This document shows positions 7,239-14,688 of a stretch of DNA of 15,291 bases, one piece after another. Numbering within the stretch: position 1 is the stretch's first letter; the number at the start of each line of letters is the position of its first letter. Source of the stretch: Lichenicola sp964247735 (GTDB taxonomy: Bacteria > Pseudomonadota > Alphaproteobacteria > Acetobacterales > Acetobacteraceae); the NCBI GenBank assembly GCA_964247735.1, contig CAXTVS010000070.1:1-15291 (forward strand), given 5' to 3'. Made by a program: the position numbers and the translations under genes. The notes beneath the pieces were generated by a model. The model was not told the origin of the DNA. It saw only the letters and a program-made list of their open reading frames with translations, and did no database searches.

Positions 7239-8456
7239 TCACACCGGCACCACCGGGTGCCTGGTCTTCTGCAGCGCCTGCATCACCGCGTCGTCGAGCT
7301 GCAGGTGGCCCTGCACCAGCTCCGGCGGGGTCAGCGCCATCCACTGGTTCAGCGACAGGTCGGCGTAGTGCGCGCTGCGGAACATCTCCAGGTAGCGCAC
7401 CGTCTCGGTACCGGTGTTCTCGATGTAGTGGCCCATCGCGAACGGCACGAAGCCGACGTCGCCGGCACGGTAGTCGAAGGTGCGCGCGTCGCCCGACGCG
7501 CCGAACACGCCCATCCGCGCCGTTCCGGAGATGTAGTATTGCCACTCGTCGGCATTGGGATGCCAGTGCAGCTCGCGCAGGCCCCCCGGCTCGATCTCCA
7601 CCAGCGACGAGGCGATGGTCCTCGCCGCCTTGAAGTTGGAGGAGTCGGCGATCCGCACCGTGCCGTACTTCGTCCGCACCGGCGTCTGTGCCAGCAGGCG
7701 GAAGCTGAAGCTGTCCGGCACGACGCCGTTGCCGGCGATCCGGTCGGACTCGAGTGGTCCCGGGACCGGCAGCGGGAACATGTAGCGCTGCTCGGGGTCC
7801 GGCGTATGGCCGAAATGGCTGGCCGGCACGCCGAAGTTCTTTGCCAGCACCTCCGACGGCACGTGCTTGAACCAGTCGCTGATGAGGAAGGTGCTGTCCT
7901 CGTTGAAGCTGCCGTCGTCAAACACCAGCAGGAACTCGCAGCCGTCGTGCAGGCCCTGGATCGAGTGCGGCACCCCGGACGGGAAGTACCACAGGTCGCC
8001 CACGCCGACATCGTCGACGAAGTTGCGGCCGTTCTGGTCGACCGCGGTGATGCGCGCGCTGCCGGCCAGCATGTACGACCACTCGCCTTCCTTGTGCCAG
8101 TGCATCTCCCGCACGCCGCCCGGGATGAGCCGCATGTTCACCCCGGCGATGCTCTTGGACACGCCGAACTCGCGCGTCGTGACCTGCCTGGTCCAGCCGC
8201 CGTCGGTGCGGCGCATGTGCGCGTCGGCGAAGGAGTAACGCAGGTTGGGCAGGGTGCCGTGGTCGGTCGCGGGCGGGTTCAGGATGTCGGGGTTCTCCGC
8301 GTCCCGCACCGGGTCGCGCGGGCCTGGGTCGGTGCCGCCCTTGGCCGCGGCATCCGGCTGCGGCAACGGCGCGGCGGCGGCCAGCGACGCGGCGGCGAGG
8401 CCGCCGGCGGCGCCCGCACCGGCGGTCAGGATCCGTCTGCGCGACAAGGGGTCCAT
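7239..8456 (-). CDS. oxdC: Bicupin oxalate decarboxylase, Tat-exported
   Basis: A 405-residue bicupin that should convert oxalate to formate and CO2, using manganese and consuming a proton. Residues 1-30 form a Tat signal (SRRRIL, then an Ala-rich core), so it acts in the periplasm. Cupin 1 has His119, His121, Glu125 and His164; cupin 2 has His297, His299, Glu304 and His343. The spacing of these ligands equals that of Bacillus subtilis OxdC (95/97/101/140 and 273/275/280/319). Arg116 matches OxdC Arg92, and the lid reads NEDST (185-189) with Glu186 at the place of the essential Glu162. That favours decarboxylase over oxidase activity. Arg294 and Glu357 match the second-site Arg270 and Glu333. 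The ATG at 8456 has CGGAG upstream; the frame is open further up to 8684, but that part is shadow coding. It is divergent from the dehydrogenase operon. Confidence 0.95.
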   Translation of the reverse strand: MDPLSRRRILTAGAGAAGGLAAASLAAAAPLPQPDAAAKGGTDPGPRDPVRDAENPDILNPPATDHGTLPNLRYSFADAHMRRTDGGWTRQVTTREFGVSKSIAGVNMRLIPGGVREMHWHKEGEWSYMLAGSARITAVDQNGRNFVDDVGVGDLWYFPSGVPHSIQGLHDGCEFLLVFDDGSFNEDSTFLISDWFKHVPSEVLAKNFGVPASHFGHTPDPEQRYMFPLPVPGPLESDRIAGNGVVPDSFSFRLLAQTPVRTKYGTVRIADSSNFKAARTIASSLVEIEPGGLRELHWHPNADEWQYYISGTARMGVFGASGDARTFDYRAGDVGFVPFAMGHYIENTGTETVRYLEMFRSAHYADLSLNQWMALTPPELVQGHLQLDDAVMQALQKTRHPVVPV

Positions 8457-8601
8457 GCCCGATCTCCGTTCCCGGTCCGGCCGGGCGACCCGGACCTGCC
8501 CGGCAGAACGGCGTCGCGGGCCCGCTGTTGCGGCGCCCGGACCGGCTGGCGATCCGATCCGGACAACGTTAGCGTGACCTCCTGCCGAGGAGCGGGTGTC
8601 G
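8457..8601. promoter_or_regulatory. Divergent promoter region between oxdC and the dehydrogenase operon
   Basis: These 145 bases must carry both promoters. The heptamer GGTCCGG/CCGGACC occurs three times: 8474-8480, 8490-8496 and 8537-8543. The first two copies form an inverted repeat with a 9-base spacer. A 10-bp palindrome, GCGGGCCCGC, sits at 8516-8525. These could be operator sites for a shared regulator. No clear sigma-70 boxes are visible, and no regulator gene lies nearby. Confidence 0.4.
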
Positions 8602-9336
8602 ATGCAGCAGGTCACCAGGCGCGCGTTGCTGGCTGGTGCGGCCTCCCTGCTGGCCGTGGCACCCGGGGTCCGGGCGGCGATCATCCAGGGCGGGCGGCCC
8701 TGGCAGCCCTATGCCGGCGAGCCGCCCGAGCCGGCCGGACAGGGACCCTGGCGGTTCTTCACGCCCGAGGAGGGTGCCGCGGTCGAGGCGCTGGTCGACC
8801 GGCTGATCCCGCCCGAGCCGGACACGCCGGGCGGCAGGGACGCCGGCTGCGCAGTGTTCATCGACCGCCAGCTGGCCGGGCCATACGGCAGCTCGGCCGC
8901 GCTCTACATGCGTCCGCCGTTCCGCGAGGGCACCAAGGCGCAAGGCAACCAGTCACCATTGACTCCTGCCGCACGCTACCGCGCAGCACTCGCCGCCCTG
9001 GACGCACATTGCCAGGCCGCGTTCGCCGGCCAGCCGTTCGCGCGGCTGCCGGAAGCGGCGCAGGACCGCATCATCCACGGGCTGGAGGACAGCTCGCTGC
9101 AGCTCCAGGGCGCCAGCGGCCGAGGCTTCTTCGAGATCCTGATCAAGGACGCCCAGCACGGCTTCTTCGCCGACCCGGTCTATGGCGGCAACCGGGACAT
9201 GTGCGCCTGGAAGATGATCGGCTTTCCGGGCGCCCGCTACGACTACCGGGACTGGATCGACCGCCACAACCAGCCCTTCCCGCTGCCGCCGGTCGGGATC
9301 GGCGGCGGCCGGCCGGACTGGACCCCGCACGCCTGA
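8602..9336 (+). CDS. Gluconate 2-dehydrogenase subunit 3-like (small/gamma) subunit, Tat signal
   Basis: A 244-residue protein of the gluconate 2-dehydrogenase subunit 3 family. These small subunits escort the flavoprotein subunit through the Tat system and stabilise the dehydrogenase complex on the periplasmic side. Residues 1-26 are a Tat signal (TRRALLAG, then an Ala/Leu-rich core ending GVRA). The family body begins with FFTPEEGAAVEALVDRLIP (52-70) and ends with the characteristic DPVYGGNRDMCAWKMIGFPG (191-210). I chose the ATG at 8602 because GAGGAG (8587-8592) lies nine bases upstream; an in-frame GTG at 8596 would be too close to it. The flavoprotein gene follows 19 bases after the stop. 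The substrate is not readable from this subunit. Confidence 0.93.
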   Translation: MQQVTRRALLAGAASLLAVAPGVRAAIIQGGRPWQPYAGEPPEPAGQGPWRFFTPEEGAAVEALVDRLIPPEPDTPGGRDAGCAVFIDRQLAGPYGSSAALYMRPPFREGTKAQGNQSPLTPAARYRAALAALDAHCQAAFAGQPFARLPEAAQDRIIHGLEDSSLQLQGASGRGFFEILIKDAQHGFFADPVYGGNRDMCAWKMIGFPGARYDYRDWIDRHNQPFPLPPVGIGGGRPDWTPHA

Positions 9337-9355
9337 CGCGACGGAGCCTGACCTG

Positions 9356-11134
9356 ATGCCCAATCGGCTGCCTTCCCGCGACGTCGCCATCATCGGCCTG
9401 GGCTGGACCGGCTCGATCCTGGCCGAGCAGCTGACCGCGGAGGGGCTCGACGTGGTGGCGATCGAGCGTGGGCCGTGGCGCGATACGCCTACCGACTTCA
9501 ACGTCAACACGATGCCGGACGAGCTGCGCTACCGCATCCAGCACGAGCTGTTCCTCCGCCCGGCGCAGCAGAGCCTGACCTTCCGCAACACGATCGGACA
9601 GGAAGCGCTGCCGGTGCGGACCTGGGGGGCGTTCATGCTGCCCAACGGCGTCGGCGGCGGCGGCACGCACTGGAACGCCGAGATGTGGCGCTTCCTGCCG
9701 AGCGACTTCACGCTGCGCTCGCACCTGACGCAACGCTACGGCGCCGGCTTCCTGCCCCCGGACATGACGATCCAGGACTGGGGCATCACCTATGACGAGC
9801 TGGAGCCGTTCTACGACCGGTTCGAGTACCTGTGCGGCACCTCCGGCACCGCCGGCAACGTGGCGGGAAGGATCCTGCCCGGCGGCAACCCGTTCGAGGG
9901 ACCGCGCTCCAGGCCGTACCCGCTGCCGGCGATGAAGCAGGGCTACGGGCACGCCCTGTTCGCGGACGCCGCGCGCAACCTCGGCTACCACCCGTTCCCG
10001 CAGCCCTCCGGCAACCTGTCCGCGCCCTACACCAACCCGCTCGGCGTGCAGATGGGTCCCTGCACCTATTGCGGGTTCTGCGAATGGTTCGGCTGCGCCA
10101 ACTATTCCAAGGCAAGCCCGCAGACCACGATCCTGCCGACGCTGGCGCTCCGGAAGAACTTCGAGGCGCGCACCCTGTGCGAGGTGACGCGGATCAATCT
10201 CGACCGCACCGGCAAGCGTGCCACCGGCGTGAGCTATGTCGACAGCTCCGGAAAGGAGTGGGAACAGCCGGCGGACCTCGTGCTGCTGTGCGGCTTCCAG
10301 CTGTTCAACGTGCAGCTGCTGCTGCTGTCCGGCATCGGCACGCCGTACGACCCGCTCGCCAACACCGGCGTGATCGGCCGCAACTTCTCCCACCAGACCA
10401 CTTCGGCGGCGATCGGGTTCTTCGACAAGGCGAAGTACAACTTCAACCCGTTCATGAGCGCCGGTGCGATCGGCATGTGCATCGACGAGTTCAACGGCGA
10501 CAACTTCGACCACGGCCCGCTCGGCTTCGTCGGCGGCGGCTACATGGGCCAGGTGCAGACCAACGGCCGGCCGATCGAGACCACCCCGGTGCCGCCGGGC
10601 ACGCCGCTCTGAGGCCACGGCTGGAAGCAGGCGATCCGCGACAACTACCTGTCCACCGTGTTCGCCGGTGCCGGCGTGCACGGCAGCTTCTACAGCTACC
10701 GCGACGTGTACATCGACCTCGACCCGACCTGGAAGGACCGGTTCGGGCGGCCGCTGCCGCGCATCACCATCGACCTCAAGCCGAACGAGCTGCGGATGAG
10801 CGCTTACCTCACCGACAGGTACGCCGAGATCATCCGGGCGATGGGAGCCAAGCAAGTGGTGTCCCAGCCGCGCAAGGGACCCTACAGCATGAGCGCCTAC
10901 CAGACCTCGCACCTGTGCGGCGGCGCGATCATGGGCACCGACCCGCGCACCAGCGCGCTGAACAAGTACCTGCAGAGCTGGGACGTGCCGAACCTGTTCG
11001 TGATGGGCTCGACCGCGTTCCCGCAGAACGCCGGCTACAACCCGACCACCACCATCGGCGCCCTCACCTACTGGGCCGCGCACGCGATCCGCTCGACCTA
11101 TCTCAAGGATCCGGGGCCGCTGGTGCGGACATGA
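9356..11134 (+). pseudogene. GMC oxidoreductase (dehydrogenase flavoprotein subunit), interrupted by in-frame TGA
   Basis: Read through one stop, this is a 592-codon GMC-family flavoprotein subunit like the large subunits of gluconate or 2-ketogluconate dehydrogenase, oxidising a sugar, sugar acid or polyol in the periplasm. The FAD-binding GLGWTG is at residues 14-19. A cysteine cluster, C-x2-C-x2-C-x4-C (236, 239, 242, 247), resembles the region that holds a 3Fe-4S cluster in related FAD-glucose dehydrogenases. Codon 419 (10610-10612) is TGA where relatives usually have Trp (TPLWG pattern). The same frame then runs on intact through the candidate catalytic His519 (TSHLCGG) and Asn562 (NPTTTIGALTYWAAHA) to a TGA at 11134. 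There is no signal peptide, so export would depend on the Tat signal of the small subunit. A recent nonsense mutation, a sequencing error or read-through would all fit; a stopped 418-residue product would lack catalytic residues. Confidence 0.88.
10610..10612 (+). other. In-frame TGA at codon 419 of the GMC gene
   Basis: The codons read CTC TGA GGC CAC GGC TGG. A single G-to-A change from TGG (Trp) explains the stop. TGA serves as an ordinary terminator for cmk, aroA, oxdC and several other genes here, so it does not stand for Trp throughout this genome. Confidence 0.9.
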
Positions 11135-11138
11135 GGCG

Positions 11139-12365
11139 ATGAGGCTCCCGCTCGCCGTCCTGGCCCTGTGCGTGTCGACCGCCGCCCGGGCGGCGCCGGA
11201 TGCGCAGGATTTCGAGACCATCGCCCGCGGCCGTGCGCTTACGGTCGCCGCCGATTGCCAGGCCTGCCACACTGCGCCGGGCGGTCAGCCCTTCGCCGGC
11301 GGACGCCCGATCGAGACGCCGTTCGGCACCATCCTCTCCTCCAACATCACCCCCGATCCCGACACCGGCATCGGCGGCTGGAGCGACCACGACTTCGTCG
11401 CCACGCTGCAGAAGGGCCGCGGCCGCGACGGCCAGCACATCTATCCGGCGATGCCCTACACCTACACCGCGCGCGCCACCCGCGAGGATGACCTGGCGAT
11501 CCGCGCCTACCTTGCGACGCTGCCGCCGGTGCGAAACGCGGTGAACAACAATACCCTGCCGTTCCCGTTCAACATCCGCGCGACGCTGGGGATCTGGGAC
11601 CGGCTGTTCTTCACCAAGGGCAAGTTCAAGCCGGTATCGGCCAAGTCGGCTGACTGGAACCGCGGCGCCTACCTGGTGACCGGGCTGGAGCATTGCGGCA
11701 TGTGCCACACGCCGAAGAACCTGCTCGGCGGCGACCGCAGCGGCCACGCGTTGCAGGGCTACGCGCTGCAGGGCTGGTTCGCGCCGAACATCACCGACGA
11801 CCGCCGACGCGGGCTCGGCTCCTGGTCGGTCGACGACATCGTGTCCTACCTGCGCACCGGCCACAACCGTTTCGCCGCCGCGGCCGGGCCGATGGCCGAG
11901 GAGGTGTGGGTGTCGAGCCAGAACGACGACCCGGCCGACCTCCATGCGATCGCGGTCTACCTGAAGGACCAGCCGGGACAGGACGTGTCCGTCGCCCCGC
12001 TCGACCCGCACCGGCCGGACATGGTGGCGGGGGCGGCGATCTACGCCGACCGCTGCTCCGCCTGCCACACCCCGAGCGGCGCTGGCGTCGCCGGGCTGTT
12101 CCCCCGCCTTGCCGGCGGCCCGTCGACACAGTCGGTCGACCCGGCCTCGGTCATCTGCGTGATCCTGCGCGGGGCGCGCAGCGTGTCCACACAGGCAGCA
12201 CCCACCGGGCCCGGCATGCAGTCCTTCGCGGCGACTTTGAACGATGTTCAGGTGGCGGCGGTCGCGACCTATGTCCGCAACGCCTGGGGCAACGCGGCGC
12301 CCGCCATCACGCCCGGACGCGTCGCGGCGGACCGGGCGAGCCTGGCCGAGCGGCCGACCGACTGA
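11139..12365 (+). CDS. Triheme cytochrome c subunit of a membrane dehydrogenase
   Basis: A 408-residue protein with three heme c sites: CQACH (40-44), CGMCH (186-190) and CSACH (306-310). Candidate axial methionines are Met105 (AMPYTY), Met252 (GPMAEEVW) and Met360 (GPGMQSF). An N-terminal signal peptide (residues 1-19, AARAA) sends it to the periplasm. This three-domain architecture is that of the cytochrome subunits of acetic-acid-bacterial gluconate, sorbitol and alcohol dehydrogenases, which pass electrons from the flavoprotein to ubiquinone. A C-terminal membrane anchor is not obvious; residues 365-385 form the last cytochrome helix. The ATG lies four bases after the GMC stop, with GAGG as ribosome binding site, so translation would normally be coupled. 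The premature TGA in the GMC gene would break that coupling. Confidence 0.95.
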   Translation: MRLPLAVLALCVSTAARAAPDAQDFETIARGRALTVAADCQACHTAPGGQPFAGGRPIETPFGTILSSNITPDPDTGIGGWSDHDFVATLQKGRGRDGQHIYPAMPYTYTARATREDDLAIRAYLATLPPVRNAVNNNTLPFPFNIRATLGIWDRLFFTKGKFKPVSAKSADWNRGAYLVTGLEHCGMCHTPKNLLGGDRSGHALQGYALQGWFAPNITDDRRRGLGSWSVDDIVSYLRTGHNRFAAAAGPMAEEVWVSSQNDDPADLHAIAVYLKDQPGQDVSVAPLDPHRPDMVAGAAIYADRCSACHTPSGAGVAGLFPRLAGGPSTQSVDPASVICVILRGARSVSTQAAPTGPGMQSFAATLNDVQVAAVATYVRNAWGNAAPAITPGRVAADRASLAERPTD

Positions 12366-12439
12366 CGATACGGAACCGCCGCCTCGCCTGGCGCGCTGCT
12401 GTGGGGATCCACGATCCGAACACGTGAAGGAACACGGAC

Positions 12440-12745
12440 ATGGCCGACGGACCCTACGTCATCATCGCGGAGTTCGAGGTGTCGGCGGCGAACCGGCAGG
12501 AGTTCCTCGAACTATGCCGCTACGACAGCACCTCCTCGGTGCGCGACGAGCCCGGATGCCGGCAATTCGACGCGCTGACGAGCGACGAGGCGCCGGACGC
12601 GGTGGTGCTGTACGAGGTGTACGACGACAAGGCCGCGTTCGACACCCATCTGGCGACACCGCACTACGCCACCTTCGCGGAAGGCGTGAAGCGGCTGGAG
12701 GTCACGCAGAAGCAGGTCCGGTTCCTGACCCGCCGATCGGGTTGA
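12440..12745 (+). CDS. Antibiotic biosynthesis monooxygenase (ABM) domain protein
   Basis: A 101-residue single-domain protein of the ABM family, small dimeric ferredoxin-like folds that include cofactor-free quinone-forming monooxygenases and YgiN-type proteins. The pattern is typical: a first strand VIIAEFEVSAANRQEFLELC (8-27), EPGCRQFDAL (37-46), VVLYEVYDDKAAFDTHLATP (55-74), and an H-YATF helix. The ATG is preceded by GAAGGA at good spacing. It follows the cytochrome c gene by 74 bases and precedes the DUF4174 gene by seven, so it is probably co-transcribed with the dehydrogenase. The substrate is unknown; removing or recycling a reactive quinone-like product is conceivable but unproven. 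Confidence 0.9.
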   Translation: MADGPYVIIAEFEVSAANRQEFLELCRYDSTSSVRDEPGCRQFDALTSDEAPDAVVLYEVYDDKAAFDTHLATPHYATFAEGVKRLEVTQKQVRFLTRRSG

Positions 12746-12752
12746 CCCGCAG

Positions 12753-13181
12753 GTGCATCGAAGCCGGCGCTTCTGGTGTCGGTTCGCACTGTTGTTCGTT
12801 TTCCTGTGGCCGCTCGTGAACGGTGACGGGGAAGCCGCGGAGGCGCAGGATCCGGCGGACCATGCCGGCCGGTCCCGCGTGCTGCTGGTGCTCGCGGCGC
12901 CGGGGGACGCGCGGACGGCGGAGCAGGCCGGCATTGTAGCAGAAGCGCGCGCCGGTGCAGCGGAGCGGGATCTGGTACTGGTCGAGCCGGCCGCTCCGGA
13001 TCAGGCGCGCCTGCGTCGACGCTACGGCGTCGCGCCCGACGCGTTCGCGGTGCTGCTCATTGGCAAAGACGGCAGCGTCAAGCTGCGTAGCGCCGAACCT
13101 TTGACCGCAAAAACGCTGTTCGACACCATCGACACGATGCCAATGCGGCGAGAGGAGATGCGGCGCCAGATGCGGTTCTGA
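12753..13181 (+). CDS. DUF4174 domain protein, exported
   Basis: A 142-residue protein with a basic N-terminus and a hydrophobic segment (about residues 8-22) that reads as a signal peptide or anchor. The DUF4174 body follows. It contains RVLLVLAAP (42-50), a thioredoxin-like strand without cysteines, and the hallmark end GKDGSVKLRSAEPLTAK followed by IDTMPMRREEMRRQ (126-139). The family is thioredoxin-fold-like and of unknown function. The start is the GTG at 12753, seven bases after the ABM stop, and I see no better start that keeps the signal segment. It is the last gene of the plus-strand run; the next gene starts 201 bases on. Confidence 0.85.
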   Translation: MHRSRRFWCRFALLFVFLWPLVNGDGEAAEAQDPADHAGRSRVLLVLAAPGDARTAEQAGIVAEARAGAAERDLVLVEPAAPDQARLRRRYGVAPDAFAVLLIGKDGSVKLRSAEPLTAKTLFDTIDTMPMRREEMRRQMRF

Positions 13182-13382
13182 CCGCGTCTGCCGGTATCTG
13201 AGCTGAAGAGCCAGATTCGATCGGGCACGGGTGAATGCGGTCTATGACCACTTCTTCCAAAGCCGGGTCATGTCGATGATTGCTTCCACCGCCGCGGCTT
13301 CATTCGATCGTTGATCAAGTCTCTCGCAGCTATGATCATCATTTAGATGGGCGCTCCGACGCCTGATCCGGAAGGATCCGCC
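13182..13382 (+). promoter_or_regulatory. AT-richer intergenic region upstream of the acyltransferase
   Basis: About 200 bases without a convincing gene, clearly less GC-rich than the neighbouring operon. TATGAT at 13331-13336 is a good -10 box about 46 bases before the acyltransferase ATG. The nearest -35-like hexamer at 17 bases spacing is poor (TCGTTG at 13308). Short palindromes cluster here: CGATCG at 13305, TTGATCAA at 13311 and ATGATCAT at 13332. ATTCGATCG occurs twice (13215-13223 and 13302-13310). GAAGGA at 13371-13376 is the ribosome binding site that fixes the ATG at 13383. Confidence 0.4.
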
Positions 13383-14552
13383 ATGCTTGGCTTTCGCATC
13401 GGAAGCGACCGGATCGACGGTCGCAACCCAGGCATCGACCTGATCCGCGGCCTATCAATCCTGCTCGTGATCATCCAGCACATGGCGCCGCGGATCCCGC
13501 TGGCGCGGACCGGCATCGCCGGGATCGTGCCAAAGCCACTGTTGCTTGCCCTCAGCTGGAACGGCTACGAGGCCGTGTTCCTGTTCTTTGTCATCTCCGG
13601 CTTTCTCATCACCGGCCGTGCAATCCGGCGCTGGAACGATCTTTCGGCACTGGATGCACGGGCGTTCTATGGTCGGCGCATGGCTCGGACCGTGCCGTGC
13701 CTCCTGATGCTGGTCACCGTGCTGTCGCTGCTCGATCTTGCTGGCGTACCGAACTATGTCATCACCGGGAAGGACCAGTCGCTACCGAGCGCCATCCTTT
13801 CTGCGCTGGGGCTGCACCTGAATTGGTACGAGGGCCGGACGGGTTACCTGCCGGGCGGCTGGGACGTGCTCTGGTCGCTTTCGATCGAGGAGGTCTTCTA
13901 CCTTGGCTTTCCGATCGCTTGCCTATGCCTTGCCAACGTCCCGTGGCTCCGCACCATCCTGTTTGCAGCGTTGGCGCTGTCCCTGCCGCTGACGCTGAAC
14001 GCGCTTTCCACCGCATCCGAGATCTGGAGGGAGAAGGCCTATCTGCCTGGCATGTCGGCGATCGCCGTCGGGGTGTGCGCCGCCCTGATGGTTGCCAAGT
14101 GTCCGGCGCCTCGTCAGGCGATGGTTGGGCTGCTTGGCTGGTCCTGCACGGTTGTGCTGCTGATCACTCTTCTTCAGGAGGAGGTTCTCTCGCAGGTGCT
14201 CGGCACCGCAACGATGCTGCTGCTGGCCGCCAGCTGCGCCCTGATGCTGATTGCGTTCCAATGGGGATGGGGACGACGCAGCGCGGCGCGCGGTACCCTC
14301 TGGCTGCGCTCCTTCGGCTTGATGAGCTACGAAATCTACCTGACCCACATGCTCGTGGTGTTCCCGCTGGTCGGCCTGTTCCGCTTGGCCGGCGGCAACA
14401 TGCCTACCGGTTGGCTGTGGTTCATCCCGGCGGTCCTGCTGTCCTGGCTGCTCGGGTGGCTGGTTGACCGCTTTCTCTCGCTGCCGGCCGATCGATGGCT
14501 CCGTATGCGCATCGGCGCCGACAAACGGACGGCACGGCCGGTCGCCATCTAG
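13383..14552 (+). CDS. Acyltransferase-3 (OafA/YrhL-type) membrane protein
   Basis: A 389-residue polytopic inner-membrane acyltransferase of the acyltransferase-3 family, which O-acetylates or otherwise acylates surface polysaccharides, lipid A sugars, antibiotics or Nod-type molecules. Family marks are RGLSILLVIIQHMAPR (22-37, conserved His33), LFFVISGFLITG (67-78), FYGRRMARTVP (95-105) and WSLSIEEVFYLGFP (164-177). About ten hydrophobic helices follow in sequence, ending near residue 366 with a short basic cytoplasmic tail. There is no fused SGNH domain. I chose the ATG at 13383 because of the GAAGGA six bases upstream; the frame is open to 13347. GC content is visibly lower than in the flanking genes, and no polysaccharide genes lie beside it, so the acceptor is unknown. 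Confidence 0.93.
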   Translation: MLGFRIGSDRIDGRNPGIDLIRGLSILLVIIQHMAPRIPLARTGIAGIVPKPLLLALSWNGYEAVFLFFVISGFLITGRAIRRWNDLSALDARAFYGRRMARTVPCLLMLVTVLSLLDLAGVPNYVITGKDQSLPSAILSALGLHLNWYEGRTGYLPGGWDVLWSLSIEEVFYLGFPIACLCLANVPWLRTILFAALALSLPLTLNALSTASEIWREKAYLPGMSAIAVGVCAALMVAKCPAPRQAMVGLLGWSCTVVLLITLLQEEVLSQVLGTATMLLLAASCALMLIAFQWGWGRRSAARGTLWLRSFGLMSYEIYLTHMLVVFPLVGLFRLAGGNMPTGWLWFIPAVLLSWLLGWLVDRFLSLPADRWLRMRIGADKRTARPVAI

Positions 14553-14580
14553 AGCGACAGCGAAAGCCGTCCTCGAGCCT

Positions 14581-14628
14581 CGCCAGGTTTCAAACGTGTC
14601 GTGGTGGCCGACAATCAACAACCTGGCG
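14581..14628 (+). terminator. Inverted repeat after the acyltransferase gene
   Basis: CGCCAGGTT (14581-14589) pairs perfectly with AACCTGGCG (14620-14628) across a 30-base loop, and CAACCTGG is repeated directly at 14619 and 14629. It lies in the 136-base gap between the convergent acyltransferase and oxidoreductase genes. The loop is long and there is no T-run, so a terminator role is only a possibility. Confidence 0.25.
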
Positions 14629-14688
14629 CAACCTGGTCCTCGATCTTCAACACAGCGTCAGCACGATGTCGTTCAAGCGGTGGCCGCC

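Noticed and set aside
10610..10612. TGA as selenocysteine or as a Trp codon in this organism
   Set aside because: The position matches a Trp, not a Cys/Sec site, no selenocysteine role is known for GMC enzymes, and TGA ends several other genes here at the expected lengths.
10658..11134. Separate gene starting at the GTG at 10658
   Set aside because: It is in frame with the GMC gene and encodes only its C-terminal domain, with no ribosome binding site; it is the rest of the interrupted gene.
9143..11272. A 709-codon minus-strand frame opposite the GMC gene
   Set aside because: It is an antisense shadow: low-complexity Arg/Val/Gly/Ala sequence, while the plus strand carries clear GMC motifs.
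13182..13382. Remnant of an insertion sequence
   Set aside because: Short repeats and lower GC made me look, but I could read no transposase fragment or terminal inverted repeats with confidence.
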